64,000 nucleotides of DNA from Maniola hyperantus (lineage: Eukaryota > Arthropoda > Insecta > Lepidoptera > Nymphalidae): the NCBI RefSeq assembly GCF_902806685.2, contig NC_048552.1, forward strand, positions 12,923,662 to 12,987,661, given 5' to 3'. How positions within the stretch are numbered: the first letter of the stretch is position 1; each line of letters starts with the position of its first letter. Made by a program: the position numbers and the translations under genes. Under the pieces are notes generated by a model. The model saw nothing but the letters and a program-made list of their open reading frames with translations, had not been told where the DNA came from and ran no database searches. Below are positions 1-10,600 of this stretch, one piece after another.

Positions 1-218
1 CATTTTTTATCAAAATTTAGATCTCACTTTTCACTAAACAAAGCCCAACTACTTATACTTATACTATTACTATGCTATGATTGCTGCGAGCAATAAGGCC
101 GCCTTTGCATACAATTATTTTTTTGGTTTTAGTTTCTTTGTCATGTTATGTAATATTTTTTGTGTGCAATAAAGTATTTCTATTTAGCTATCTATCTACT
201 ATTTAGATATTACAGACA

Positions 219-288
219 AGACTTGTCACTTGACTTGCGAGGTTAGGCAGAAAAGACTTGTCACTTGACTTGCGAGGTTAGGCAGAAA
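219..288. repeat. 35-bp tandem duplication
   Basis: The 35-bp string that includes acttgtcacttgacttgcga and ggttaggcagaaa occurs twice back to back, at offset 35 (acttgtcact at 221 and 256). The copies are identical, so the duplication looks recent. No function is apparent. Confidence 0.85.
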
Positions 289-579
289 AGCAATCATCCC
301 TTTACTTTTGCTAACTTCAAAGATATTCTTCCATCCAATCTATTTCAAATTAACAACTTAAACATATTTTTGACGTCAATTGGTTTCAAAACTTTCTTGA
401 TAACACTGAATATTAACCAACATCATTCAAATTGTGCTTCTAACTTTATACTAATTAGGCTAATTGGGCTGAAGCCTTATTGTAGCCTACAGAGGTTAAA
501 TGAATTATTATTTCATTAGGTTAATACTCCATTAATTAAAAATATAATTCTGTCTTAATATGCATGTAGAGCTACTACT

Positions 580-656
580 GCCGTCAACCGATAGACGTCC
601 ACTGCTGGACATAGGTCTCTTGTAGGGACTTTCACACGCCACCGTGCCGCCTGACA
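580..656 (-). mobile_element. LINE 3' end fragment (RT tail)
   Basis: The minus strand matches the end of the LINE fragment at 6725-7055, sharing the phrases ccctacaagagacctatgtc and the gcgtgc block. It is a short, 5'-truncated remnant. Confidence 0.6.
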
Positions 657-679
657 GAAAAAATAATTGAATGAACAAA

Positions 680-868
680 TATAAGTATTTTCAATTTTCA
701 AAGTTAGATAACCATACTAAAGGTTGTAATTATATGAAAGGGCTTCTTGTTTTTTTATTTATTTTTATGCATTATAGTTTTTGATTTACCTTCCAAAATG
801 TTGAAAAAATACGACTGTAATACGGAACCCTCGGTGCGCGAGTCTGACTCGCACTTGGCCAGTTTTTT
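680..868 (+). repeat. RepA, 3' portion
   Basis: It contains atatgaaagggctt, tttatttttatgcat, acggaaccctcggtgcgcga and gactcgcacttggccagttt. This is the 3' part of the family seen complete at 36626-37050. Confidence 0.7.
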
Positions 869-1392
869 CTCCTACGGATCTCCTTATTTCTGACTCAACA
901 GTTACTACACCCTCCCATAGTCGAGTAAATCATAACTTTTCCATAATATTTAATAACCCAAGTACTCATTAAAATTTATTCATTAAACATGAATGTATTT
1001 CCGTCCATACGGAAAGAGGTCACATGTTAAAAGGCGCATCTGACCTTTGACCCGCTCAGGTCAGGTTAAAGGTCATCGCCCTTTGTCAACTAATACACTT
1101 CTCTATAAATATGTTGACATACCTAGTCCCCTCGGTTTTTCAGCTTTTTAGGTCGAACTGAATTGGTGCGGTTTTTAGTCATGTATCTAGGCTAGGTATC
1201 TTATCCACGAAAAAAATAAAAGTCAGCTGTGGTGGACACCAGCCTATTGACTTGCATATTAATCAAGGGACGGTGTTTTTCAAAATGCTCGCTGCAGCCT
1301 CCTGGGGAAAGTTATAGGAACTATCATGAAAAGTTTATGTAGATTTGAGTTTTACCTGAAATTAACATGATTTCCAATTTTAATCAGTTAAT

Positions 1393-1553
1393 GGGGCCGA
1401 TTTTCTAGTACACAATCTCTAAACTAAACTAAATTAACAGGTCTAAATCTAATGCTATCCTTTTCCGCAAGCAACATTATGAAAGGGATAGCAATAGATT
1501 TAGACGTGCCATTTTAGTTTAGTTTAGAGATTGTGTACAATGGAATTAGCCAC
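1393..1553 (+). mobile_element. MITE-1, palindromic element
   Basis: The element is a long inverted repeat. The left arm contains gtacacaatctctaaactaa and the right arm contains ttagtttagagattgtgtac, with a short spacer including tccgcaagcaacattatg. A second copy in the opposite orientation sits at 30796-30967. No coding capacity is seen. Confidence 0.75.
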
Positions 1554-1705
1554 ATTATCTCATAATGTTTTCTCTTTACTAATAAAAGAAGTGATATTTA
1601 GTTGCTTAAATAAAACAGCTCCGAAATGTTGCAGATGAATTTTATTGAATTAATTTGTGATTATGAATGATCTTATTGAGTTTACATTTACTAATATTAT
1701 ATTTT

Positions 1706-1912
1706 CTACTAACTGAAGCCTGCGACTTCGTCCACGTGGAATTAGGTTTTTAAAAATCCCGTGGGAACTCTTTGATTTTCCGGGATAAAAAGTAGCCTAT
1801 GCCACTCTTCAAATCTTTATACCCATTCAAAAATTCACGCCGATTTGTTGCTCCGTTGCGATGTGTCTGAAAGACAAACCAACTAACCAACAAAAAAACA
1901 CACTTAAAATAT
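1706..1912 (+). repeat. RepD1 remnant
   Basis: It shows the RepD1 phrases cctgcgacttcgtccacgtg, cccgtgggaactctttgatt and ccgggataaaaagtagccta. It is probably a LINE-derived 3' fragment, but the family was not confirmed. Confidence 0.65.
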
Positions 1913-2398
1913 TATTATGGTTAATGGGTACTGATGCAATATGAAAAAAGCTGAATACTTATACAGCATTTAGTGTACACATTAAGTGTATTTATGTACT
2001 TAATTGTTATTATTCTACATAACAGCATTGCGAAGAAAATAACAACATGAAAATAACTCCAACTTATCTATTGTTATGTTTGGTACACGCGAAATGATCG
2101 TCTAATGGACTGAAACAATTATCGAGTGGGCACAGCACGCAACCCAAATGTCCAAATTATATAAAAGTTATGAAGGATCGAACAAAACTTCGGGAATGCT
2201 ATCCGTCTGCGTCAGACAAGATAATTAACTAGGCGAAATTGTAGAGTTTATGGCGCTAAAATAAGAAACACGACTGTCACTACTTATAATAATATATAGG
2301 TACCTAGTCTGATTTTTCTGACTTCCAAAAAGGAGGTGGTTCTCAATTCGGCCCATCTTTTTTTTTAAATTCTAAGTTAGATTTCAATTTTAAGTATT

Positions 2399-2815
2399 TA
2401 ATTTTTAGGGTTCCGTACCTCAAAAGGAATAAGGAACACTTATAGGATCACTTTGTTGTCTGTCGGTCTGTCAAGAAACCTACAGGGTATTTCCCGTTGA
2501 CTTAGAATCATGAAATTTGCCAGGTAGGTAGGTCTTATACCAGACACTGAGTTACTGAGTATACTGAGTTTGTTGTGGGCTCTTCTCAGACCTGGGCGCG
2601 TTTGGAACCCTCGTAGCTTTAGTTTTAAGTTTGCGTAATAATTATCACCACTATGTCTTAGAAATCCAACATCTGACCATCAAAAAGAGTTATTTATTAC
2701 CTATTTTGAATAAATCATTTGACTTTGACTTTAACATAAGGGGGAAAATCTGAAAACCGTGAATTTGTGGTTACATCACTTACAAAAAAATAAATTGTGG
2801 TCTAAAATCTAAATA
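2399..2815 (+). repeat. RepA copy split by RepF insertion
   Basis: The RepA 5' part (agggttccgtacctcaaaag) runs to about 2545. The RepA sequence resumes at about 2738 with gggggaaaatctgaaaaccg. RepF lies between them. Comparison with the uninterrupted copy at 36626-37050 shows that the two parts are contiguous in the family. Confidence 0.75.
2565..2735 (-). repeat. RepF nested in RepA
   Basis: The minus-strand match includes gagggttccaaacgcgccca (reverse complement seen here as tgggcgcgtttggaaccctc) and the gactttgac end. Other copies lie at 4129-4226, 22419-22590, 24640-25450 and 30720-31055. Confidence 0.75.
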
Positions 2816-3029
2816 TATAAAAGGAAAAGGTGACTGACTGACTGACTGATCTATCAACGCACAGCTCAAATACTGGACGGATCGGGCTGAAATTTGGCAT
2901 GCAGATAGCTATTATGACGTAGGCATCCGCTAAGAAAGGATTTTTGACAATTCAATACCTAAGGGGGTGAAATAGGGGTCTGTAATTTGTGTATTTCACG
3001 CGGACAAAGTTGCGAGCATAAGCTAGTTC
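2806..3029 (-). repeat. RepD2 remnant
   Basis: It begins aaatatataaaaggaaaagg, then has a GACT microsatellite (gactgactgactgact), then gatagctattatgacgtagg, and ends gttgcgagcataagctagtt. These are the RepD2 landmarks on the minus strand. Confidence 0.75.
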
Positions 3030-3143
3030 ACAATATTATACCTACGTCCTAAATTTTAGATTTAATAACTTTTTATCTTTTTACCATAATATTATGTTAG
3101 GTATATTATATCTTTTAGGTATTACTTTTGCTCCGGCCTACAG

Positions 3144-3287
3144 CCAGCGGCGTGCAGGTCATAAAGGCATAAATGCACTGCTTACCCCAGTTGTAATAGC
3201 TCAATGCATATTTTTCATTATGACCTGCATGTAAACAGCCTACCTAACTAATGCCTACCCTGGCTTCGAACACTGTGCACGCCACTG
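3144..3287 (+). repeat. RepI copy
   Basis: The sequence cgtgcaggtcataaaggcat ... tgtgcacgccactg is shared with 18710-18850 (+) and 23355-23493 (-). The three copies define a dispersed element of about 145 bp of unknown class. Confidence 0.7.
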
Positions 3288-3627
3288 CCTACCGCGTACA
3301 GGGAAAATCGACAGTTTTTGTTAACACCCAGTTACACGCCATATAAATGAAAATCTACTTAAAATAATATTTATGACCGAAAATGACGTAAGGCTGCTAT
3401 GCAAATGGCCGGCTACCTATTGAAACGGCTTTCGTGATGGTTTTTGTTTGTGTGTTTAAAAAATTCCGGCACTGTTTCGAGTAAAGTAATTTGATATTAT
3501 CAGTCGTTTACATGAACCATATTATAATGAGAAAACTTAAACAGCGGTTAAGTAATAAGTTTTCTACCTACTACGAAGGCTTTTGCATGGATAATTATTT
3601 TCTTTTTTTCCTTAAGATTTAGTACAT

Positions 3628-3767
3628 GACAGGTCGAGATGGCAACCGGGGTATGAGGCGAAGGGACACCCCGCACACCCGTACGTCACCTGCGCTATCC
3701 CGTACCGGGCTAGTGCGGTGGCTGTGCGGGTGTGCGGGGCGGCCCCGCGGGCCGGGCGACAGGTCGA
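3628..3767. repeat. GC-rich insert flanked by 10-bp direct repeats
   Basis: A strongly GC-rich tract (ccccgcacacccgtacgtca; gtgcggggcggccccgcggg) lies in AT-rich intron. It is bordered by gacaggtcga at 3628-3637 and at 3758-3767. The direct repeats suggest a target-site duplication, or two ends of a unit. No A/B box or ORF is recognised. Confidence 0.55.
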
Positions 3768-4077
3768 AAATACATACCTTTTGTTAATAGATATAATAAT
3801 TATTACAGCTGTATAATGAGCATAGAGATATGAATCTCGTATGAAATCAGATCATAATACAACATTAAATTTATTATTCATGATCCAAACTCAATTGAAT
3901 CGAAAGCTTTGAACCACACCACCATAAGCCGTTGTTTGCAGCCGCATTAGTAATTAATTATTTAGAAAATCGAATGCATAAATCATGAGGAATTAGCTCT
4001 AGGCAAAAATAATTTTCGATTCGATTGATTTTGCATGTTCGAGATAAATATAAACAGAACTACTTTGAACTATAATG

Positions 4078-4250
4078 CGTACAAAATTAGTTCTCATGCG
4101 CCATTTTAACTGTCACGCCATTAACATAATTATCACCACTATATCTTACAAATGTAACACCATACCAGACTATCAATACGAGTAATTTATTACCTATTTT
4201 GAATAAATCATTTGACTTTGACTTTGACATGTCAAAAGTACGATTTGCAA
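4078..4250 (+). mobile_element. MITE-5 copy interrupted by RepF
   Basis: The left part gtacaaaattagttctcatg and gcgccattttaact, and the right part atgtcaaaagtacg, match the element at 29420-29585. A RepF copy (minus, 4129-4226) lies between them. Confidence 0.6.
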
Positions 4251-4279
4251 CTCCGCTACAACTGCAACTTCAGCTATAA

Positions 4280-4442
4280 GTCCCGCAAATAGCTAATGCG
4301 CGTGGCCACCATTTTAGTGACGTCAGCACTAGACTGAAGTTTCGAGCTCATGGTATATTTTAATTTCGGCTGACGTCAAAATGACATCATTTCGATGTTA
4401 ATGAGACAAGGTTCCAGCGCAATAGTAATTTGCGAGACTTAT
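4280..4442. mobile_element. MITE-2, uninterrupted copy
   Basis: The ends are imperfect inverted repeats: agtcccgcaaatagctaatg on the left, and on the right the complement of gcaatagtaatttgcgagac. The interior carries gtggccaccattttagtgac and tgacatcatttcgatgttaa. The second copy, at 39350-39830, is split by a SINE. Confidence 0.7.
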
Positions 4443-4558
4443 AACCTAGCTATATCAGTCACTTTATTTCTTATGCGAATTTCCTCGTTCTGGCATCCCT
4501 GAGAGAGAGACACCCAATATAAATTTTGGCGTCACTACATAATAATACACAACTTAAA

Positions 4559-4958
4559 TTAGCTATTTATTATGACGACATAAAATACACAACTGAAGTT
4601 AGCTTTTTGGTATGACGACATAAAATACACAACTGTAGTTAGCTTTTGGTATGACAACATAAATTACGCAACTAAAGTTAGCTTTTTGGTATGATGACGT
4701 AAAAATACACAATTTAAGTTAGCTTTTTGGTATGATGACATAAAATATACCACTGTAGTTAGCTTTTTGGTATGACGACATAAAATACGCACCTGAAGTT
4801 AGCTTTTTAGTATGACGACATAAAATACACAACTGAAATTAGCTTTTTGATATGACGACATAAAATACACAACTGAAATTAGCTTTTTGGTATGGTGACA
4901 TAAAATACACAACTGAAGAGCTTTTTGATATGACGACATAAAATACACAACTTTAGTA
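4559..4958. repeat. 40-bp minisatellite, about 10 copies
   Basis: A unit of the type agctttttggtatgacgaca followed by taaaatacacaactgaagtt repeats with starts at 4561, 4601, 4641, 4680, 4721, 4761, 4801, 4841, 4881 and 4919. Copies differ by a few substitutions and rare one-base indels. Any ORF through it on the minus strand is a by-product of the repeat. Confidence 0.9.
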
Positions 4959-5084
4959 AGTTTACAAAGGTTTTGGAGCACGTCTAAGTTTAGCTGCAGC
5001 TCAGTCGCAGTGTTCTGGTCCAGTATGGAGGAAGGTCAAGCGCTTACATTGTTCGCGTTCTGTATTGTTCTGTACACAAATTAT

Positions 5085-5300
5085 TCATTAGAATAGAATA
5101 GAATAGAATAGAATAATTTTTATTCGAGGTATATAGGTGGTACATGGTGTAGGCAATATCGTCCTGTACAGCAGTGCAACACCTCGAACAGGTAGGCCAC
5201 TCAGCTTGTGTTGAGACGTCGGGCCCCTCAGACACAAACCTCTAGAGCAAATATCTGAGGTACCAGATGCCCCAACGCTGATTTTCAGTGACCGCCTTTT
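5085..5300 (-). repeat. (TAGAA)n tract and adjoining repeat remnant
   Basis: A pentamer run (agaatagaatagaatagaat) is followed by a moderately GC-rich tract with gtacagcagtgcaacacctc. The microsatellite at one end resembles the 3' tail of a non-LTR element on the minus strand. The family is not recognised. Confidence 0.4.
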
Positions 5301-5800
5301 AAATATTACCTAAACGTCAGTGGCATAGAATATATAAAGTTGGCGAGTAAATGGATAAATAAAATGAAATAAAGTGTTTACAGTTTTTAAATTTAAAGTG
5401 ATATAGGACATAAAAGAAGAAATAAGAAATAATACATTGAAATAGATGTTGTAAATTGTAAGAATAGGAAAATTGTACGATAGTTTTTTTTTTTTTTTGT
5501 AAGTATAATAAAGAAAAAATAAAATAAAATAAAATAGCTCGCAAGGTGTGGATGAGAAAGTAAAGTTTGGTAAGATAAATAAATTAAATAAATTTGACTA
5601 AATCTGTAACTTTTGAATATTTAAAAGATGTTTTTTGAATTTTACTTTAAAAGCGCCAGAAGTCTGAAGGTTTCTATAAGGTGGAGGAAGGTTATTCCAA
5701 CATTTCGTTGCATTATACTTAAAACTACCTCATGCTTTAGCTTGTTATTGTACCTTTGTAATATGCTCTTACATATTAACGAGATTATTTATACAAAGCA

Positions 5801-6122
5801 ATCATCATCATTATTATCATGATCAACCCATCGCCGGCTTATTACAAAGCACGGGTCTCCTTGTAGAGTGAGAAGGGTTTTGGCCATAGTCTACCACGCT
5901 GGCCATGTGCGGATTGGTAGACTTCACACACCTTTGAAAACATTATGGAGAACTCTCAGGCATGCAGGTTTCCTCACGATGTTTTCCGTCACCGTTAAAG
6001 CAAGTGATATTTAATTAATTAAAACGCACATAACTCCGAAAAGTCAGAGGTGCGTGACCGGGATCGAACCCCCGACCTCCGATTAGAAGGCGGACGTCCT
6101 AACCACTAGGCTATCACAGCTT
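5801..6122 (-). mobile_element. SINE-B (tRNA-derived)
   Basis: The minus strand reads gctgtgatagcctagtggtt (A-box-like), ggttcgatcccggtc (B box) and a body with ctgagagttctccataatg, and ends in a GATGAT-type tail. This is a near full-length copy. Confidence 0.85.
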
Positions 6123-6167
6123 CCTATCTATATTATATTTTATCTTTTGTACAAAGCAATACAAATC

Positions 6168-6465
6168 CATATTCATACTAATATTATAAATGTGAAAGTG
6201 TGTCTGTTAGTCTGTTAGCTTTTCACGGCCCATTCGTTCAACCGATTTTGACGAAATTTGGTACAGAGATAGCTTGCATCCCGAGGCAGGATATAGGCTA
6301 CTTTTTATCCCGGAAAATTTGTTCCCAGGGGATTGTATTTTATGAATATAAGTTAACTCTGTACCAAATTTCATAAAAATCGGTTTAACTGTTGAGCCTT
6401 AAAAGGTAGCAGACAGACTACCAGACAGACACACCTTCGCATTATTCGTATGAGGTTATTATAAT
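6168..6465. repeat. two RepD1 pieces head to head
   Basis: A minus-strand RepD1 (aatattataaatgtgaaagt to cccggaaaattt) is followed at about 6346 by a plus-strand RepD1 3' half (agttaactctgtaccaaatt to acaccttcgcatta). The pieces form an inverted pair. Confidence 0.65.
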
Positions 6466-6724
6466 CTCAATTAACAGATAGTTTATTAAAATAAACATTT
6501 CCAAGGGAACAAAACATACAATTCCTGAACAACAATGCAAGTTACAACGCCAATAATTAAAACTTGCTCTGTCCCGCGATTGCTTTCATTTCCACATGAC
6601 CTATATTGTAAAGTCCGTTATTTGTCTAGATATAGGCCATGGATTTAGAATTAATAATTTTTCTATGTAAACTTTTTCTGTCAACATTCTAGTATTGTAT
6701 TCTAATTCATAAAAAAGCTCAGAG

Positions 6725-7055
6725 TCACTCAGCGGGCGATGGCGAGAACTATGTGCGGAGTTTCTCTACGTAATCAAATCAGAAATGAGGAGATCCGTAG
6801 GAGAACTAGAGTAGCCGACATAGCTCAACGGGTTGCGAAGCTGAAGTGGCGTGGCAATGGGCAAGGCACATAGTTCGTGAAACCGATAGACGTCGGGGTC
6901 CCAAGGTGCTGGGATGGCGACCTCCCCCACTAGGTGGATGGACGACATCAGACGAGTCGCAAAGAGCCGCTGGATTCAGACGGCGCAAGACCGTGGCGTG
7001 CGGAAGTCCCTACAAGAGACCTATGTCTAATGGTTGATGATGATGATGATGATTC
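6725..7055 (+). mobile_element. LINE fossil, reverse-transcriptase C-terminal end
   Basis: Broken-frame translation shows KLKW-type and ARHIVRETDRRRGPKVLGWR, then RPPPLGGWTT and SRWIQ-like segments. These are typical of the C-terminus of insect endonuclease-reverse transcriptase ORFs. It ends in a gatgatgatgatgat tail. Related fragments lie at 580-656 (-) and 17085-17222 (+). Confidence 0.75.
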
Positions 7056-7116
7056 TAATTCAAAGTTAAATAAAAATCAGAGAAGGGTCTGTTTCATAAG
7101 CAGTATGTTTGTAATG

Positions 7117-7450
7117 CTGTGATAGCTTAGTGGTTAGGACGCTCGACTCCTAATCGGAGGTCGGGGGTTCGATCCCGTGCACGCACCTCTAATTTTTCGA
7201 AGTTACGTGCGTTTTATAAGTAAATAAATATCACTGGCTTTAACTGTAAAGGAAAATATTGTGAGGAAACCTGCATGCCTGAGAGTTCTCCATAGTATTC
7301 TCAAAGGTGTGTGAAGTCTGCCAATCCACACATGACCAGCGTCTATGCGACTATGGCCAAAACCCTTCTTATTCTGAGAGGAGACCCGTGCTGTCTAGGT
7401 AGGTAGTGAGCTGCCCATGGGTTGATCATGATGATGATGATGATGATTAT
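7117..7450 (+). mobile_element. SINE-B (tRNA-derived)
   Basis: It begins gctgtgatagcttagtggtt, has the B box ggttcgatcccgtgc, and ends with gatgatgatgatgatgat. The orientation is opposite to the copy at 5801-6122. Confidence 0.85.
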
Positions 7451-7689
7451 GTTTGTAATCATTGCTGAACCTACGGATCACCTCATAGGATATTCTTTAT
7501 TATGCATTCATTCGAAAGCACTTGTAAAAGTTTATTTGAATAAAAAATATTTTTATTTTATTTTATTTTATTTTATTTATACCCGTGTGTGAAGTGGACA
7601 ATGAAACACCCTTTAGGCTTTAATAGTTTTGTTAAAGAAACGTAACTTATTCAATATCATCATCAGTCAGCTTTTTCTTTTATATAATA

Positions 7690-7918
7690 TTACTAGATAA
7701 TGCCCGCGACTTGGTCTGCGTGGATTTAGGTTTTAAGAATTCTGTGGGAACTCTTTAATTTTACGGAATAAAAAGTAGCCTATGTCCTTCCCCGGGATGT
7801 GAGCTAACTCTGTACCAAATTTCATCAAAATCGGTTAAACTGTTGGGCCGTGAAAAGCTAGCAGACAGACAGACACACTTTCGCATTTATAATATTAGTA
7901 TATTAGTATGGATATAGA
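7690..7918 (+). repeat. RepD1 copy
   Basis: Phrases include atgcccgcgacttggtctgc, aaaaagtagcctatgtcctt, aaatttcatcaaaatcggtt and cacactttcgcatttataat. This is a nearly complete copy. Confidence 0.75.
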
Positions 7919-7920
7919 TT

Positions 7921-8062
7921 ATCTCAAGTCACCGACGTTCCACTACTAAGTACGGATTTCCTCTAAAAATGAGAAGGATTTAGGCCATGATATTATAGTC
8001 TACCACGCTTAACGAATGCGGATGTGCAGATTTCACACATCGCTGAGAATATTATGGAGAAG
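7921..8062 (-). mobile_element. SINE-B fragment, diverged
   Basis: The minus-strand body of SINE-B is recognised by tctaccacgct, gatgtgcagatttcacacat and attatggagaa. It ends 57 bp before the exon acceptor at 8119. Confidence 0.55.
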
Positions 8063-8119
8063 TTAAACAAAATTATATTATTTTCTAAAATATGTTAATA
8101 TTCTTGTGTATTGTTGCAG

Positions 8120-8218
8120 GGCTGCTGTCATGGGACTCTGGCGAGCACCAGGTCGACTTGGAGAAGGAGCTGGCTACCCTCACGGCACAGGCACCCGAGG
8201 GGGAGGAAGCCAGATATG
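8120..8218 (+). CDS. futsch: MAP1/Futsch internal exon, first in window
   Basis: This exon encodes about 32 residues beginning LLSWDSGEHQVDLEKELATL, which match the N-terminal MAP1 motif around the conserved 'SWD...LDQEL' segment. The acceptor is ttgttgcag (AG at 8118-8119) and the donor is GTATGT at 8219. The exon starts two bases into a codon and ends one base into a codon. It joins in frame to the exon at 19402, completing a Gly codon. The start codon is not here, because the frame opens through a splice acceptor and the family has N-terminal residues before this motif; those exons must lie upstream of the window. Identity rests on how the joined exons read together. The exon alone would be weak evidence. 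Confidence 0.85.
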
Positions 8219-8254
8219 GTATGTACCAATTATTATCTCTACAAGTATAAAGCT

Positions 8255-8640
8255 CTCTACAAGTATCTCTAGAAGCTTTTGAAATGTGGGTATACAGAAG
8301 AATGTTGAAAGTCTCTTGGATACAGCGTGTCAAAAATGCAACTCTACTACAAAGGCTAAGCAAAGATCTTGAAATTCTGAAGACCATAAAAGTTCAGAAG
8401 TTGGAGTACTTCGGCCACATTATGAGAAATAGCAAATACGACCTCCTTAAGCTCATTATTCAGGGGAAAATAGCCGGCAGTCTTACCACCAGGCCGTAGA
8501 AGAACATCGTGGCTAAAGAATTAACGCCAATTGGTACGGGAAGAGTATCCGATATCTTTTCCGAGCAGTAGTGTCCAAGGTGCAGATAGCCCTAATGATT
8601 GCCAACTTCCGATAGGAGACGGCATTGCAAGAAGAAGAAG
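8255..8640 (+). mobile_element. LINE fossil, reverse-transcriptase C-terminal segment
   Basis: The frame reads LEAFEMWVYRRMLKVSWIQR then VKNATLLQRLSK and VQKLEYFGHIMRN, with DLLKLIIQGKIAG. This is a common C-terminal signature of insect RTE/CR1-like ORF2 proteins. The frame breaks after about 70 codons. It lies just inside the intron, on the gene's strand. Confidence 0.8.
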
Positions 8641-8734
8641 AAGACAAGTATAAAACAATATTTGTTGTGCCAGATCCTTTTTTCCACGCACATGCAAACT
8701 GTGGACTCCCTTCGGCGGTGTTCCCATTAGATTA

Positions 8735-8880
8735 CAACATGGGGTTATTCAAGGGGCGGACCAACAAATTCCTAAAAGGCCGGCAACGCATCGGCGCTCT
8801 GATGCTGCAAATGCTCATGGGCGGCGGTGATCACTTAACATCAGGTGACCCGCCTGCTCGTTTGCTCGTTATCTCTATTA
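8735..8880 (+). repeat. RepH copy
   Basis: It shares ggccggcaacgcatcggcg, ctgcaaatgctcatgggcgg and gacccgcctgctcgtttgct with a second copy at 19645-19765. Class unknown; possibly a SINE 3' half. Confidence 0.65.
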
Positions 8881-9084
8881 AATTAAGTTAATTTAAGTTT
8901 AATATGACATTCTTACTGATAATCGAAACTATTTTATATTAACATACTTGTACCTACTTAATATTACTAAATTATTAACAAAGAAGAAACTAATTGACAT
9001 TATAACAAACTTAATTAATTAGTGCGATCAATAAATAAAAATAATTTCGATTCAAAATGAATGCCCTATATAATTACATGATAA

Positions 9085-9240
9085 AATCTATTATAAAATA
9101 ATGTAACACGTAGTTTGCATGTAATTGTATAATAATTATATATTTAGCATGTATGTATTGTTAATGTACCTAACTTTGCAATGCCCTAACGGGGCTTCAT
9201 GTAACCATGAAAGCAAATGAATAAATAAATCATAAATCAT
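9085..9240 (+). repeat. RepG copy
   Basis: The end gcaatgccctaacggggctt and catgaaagcaaatgaataaa recurs on the minus strand at 17765-17900, so this is a dispersed repeat. Confidence 0.65.
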
Positions 9241-9399
9241 AAAAAAAACAAAGTCGCTTCCCGCCATCTGCCCCTCTTCATCTTTTATCCTCTCCTGAAA
9301 TCTTTAAAATGAATTGTAAAATTAATTATATACACTATCTTGTTTATACATTTTTAGATTTTTTCTCGCTTGGTGTAAATTACCGTAGGCATTCTAGGG

Positions 9400-9533
9400 G
9401 AAGTACCCTATAGGTTTTGATTCCCTTGAAGGGTCTTGACACACACGATCGAACGACAAACAGACAACCACTTCGTTGTATTCTATAAGGGTTCCGTTTT
9501 TTCTCTTGATATACGGGGCGGAACCCTAAAAAG
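9400..9533 (-). repeat. RepA, 5' portion
   Basis: The minus-strand RepA start is seen here as ataagggttccgttttttct and ggcggaaccctaaaaa, with an acagacaacca tract. Confidence 0.6.
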
Positions 9534-9550
9534 ATTGGTAATTTATTAGC

Positions 9551-9876
9551 ACACTAGTTGACCCGAGAATTTAGAAAATCGAGGTGGGGGTTGAATTTCC
9601 AAAAATCCCGGAATACATATTTCTTCATTTGTTACCGAAAACCCAAATACCAACTTTCATGCAAATAACTTGAAAAATCACGGACTTTCGTGAAAACTTT
9701 CATTACCTAATTTAACGCGCTTGAAGGGGTGGAAATTAAAAAATCCTTTCTTACTGGATACCTACTCTTTACAAAGAACACACCCTCAAAATTTCATGTA
9801 TCTAGGACCAGTGGTTTAGTCCGTGCGTTGATATATAAGTCAGTCAGTCAGGACTTTGAATTATATATATAGATAG
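9551..9876 (+). repeat. RepD3 copy
   Basis: Phrases ttgacccgagaatttagaaa, gtgcgttgatatataagtca and gtcagtcaggactttgaatt pair with the minus-strand copy at 28197-28650. Confidence 0.65.
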
Positions 9877-10220
9877 ATGAAAATATTACACTCCTGTTTT
9901 TAGGCAGTCGTGTAAAAAGTTCAGTAATTTATTAGCACATTTAGCAGCTATAAATACAACTCGGTGAAAAGCCGAATTCAGACGAACTCATTGAACTAGA
10001 AAGGCAGATAAGGCCTGCGGTCGTTATGCCTGGAACACAGCCAGAATATTGCGCAGTACGTCTCGCTCATAGATTTAGGGTCTCAATTTTGTTATCTAAA
10101 ACGCTATTACGGTGTGTTTATGGCACAATTTATTCTGCGTGTATACAAATTTCCAACTAAGTAATGTTTATGTAAGATTTTATTATTATTTAGGTATGTG
10201 TTTAGTTTTAGTATTAGTTA

Positions 10221-10335
10221 CTATCATCATCATCATCAAACCATCGCCGGCCCTCTACTGAGCAGTGAGCACGCTGCACGGGTCTCCTCTCAGAATGCGA
10301 AGAACTTAGGTCATAGTCTGCCATGCTAGACCAGT
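10221..10335 (-). mobile_element. SINE-B fragment
   Basis: The SINE-B tail end is read on the minus strand: atcatcatcatcaaaccatc, gcacgggtctcctctcagaa. It is truncated where SINE-C begins. Confidence 0.65.
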
Positions 10336-10600
10336 GCTTTGACGACCTCCCTGGCCCATTGGTGAGCGCTGTGGTCTTATCAGCGGGAGGTCCCGGGTTC
10401 GATTTCCGGTAGATATAAAGAATATAGAACATGTTACATGTGATGTGTAAATTAACTTTTTGGTGAACACATTTTAATACCCCTACCATACCCCTTCCAG
10501 GTTAGCCCGCTATCATCTTAGACTGCATCATCACTTACCATCAGGTGAGATTGCAGTCAAGGGCTAACTTGTATCTGAATAAAAATAAAAAATAAATATT
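10336..10600 (+). mobile_element. SINE-C (tRNA-derived)
   Basis: It starts gacgacctccctggcccatt with the B-box-like gggttcgatttccgg. It ends with tagactgcatcatcacttac, gtgagattgcagtcaagggc and an A-rich tail. Partial copies lie at 13624-13682, 14605-14700, 20515-20765 and 27468-27690. Confidence 0.75.

Larger units (their letters stand above)
1..8119 (+). other. intron (5' portion) upstream of first visible exon
   Basis: Because the exon at 8120 opens with a splice acceptor, these 8.1 kb are best read as intron of the same gene. They hold the repeats listed separately. I see no supported feature at 290-575, 870-1390, 1915-2380, 3290-3620, 3770-4075, 4960-5080, 5300-5800 (AT-rich, with T- and A-runs) or 6470-6715. 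A 3' tail-like string tgtgtgcaataaagt lies near 160-175. Confidence 0.7.

Noticed and set aside
265..519. 84-codon + frame near the window start
   Set aside because: AT-rich, no homology recognised, overlaps a tandem duplication; chance ORF.
4559..4958. CRISPR-like array
   Set aside because: The repeats are contiguous without unique spacers, and the genome context is eukaryotic.
4799..4981. Minus-strand ORF with repeated YFMSSYQKA
   Set aside because: Translation of the 40-bp minisatellite; no start context or homology.
7117..7190. tRNA gene suggested by A- and B-box-like motifs
   Set aside because: The cloverleaf cannot be completed and the same sequence recurs with a GATGAT tail. It is the head of a tRNA-derived SINE.
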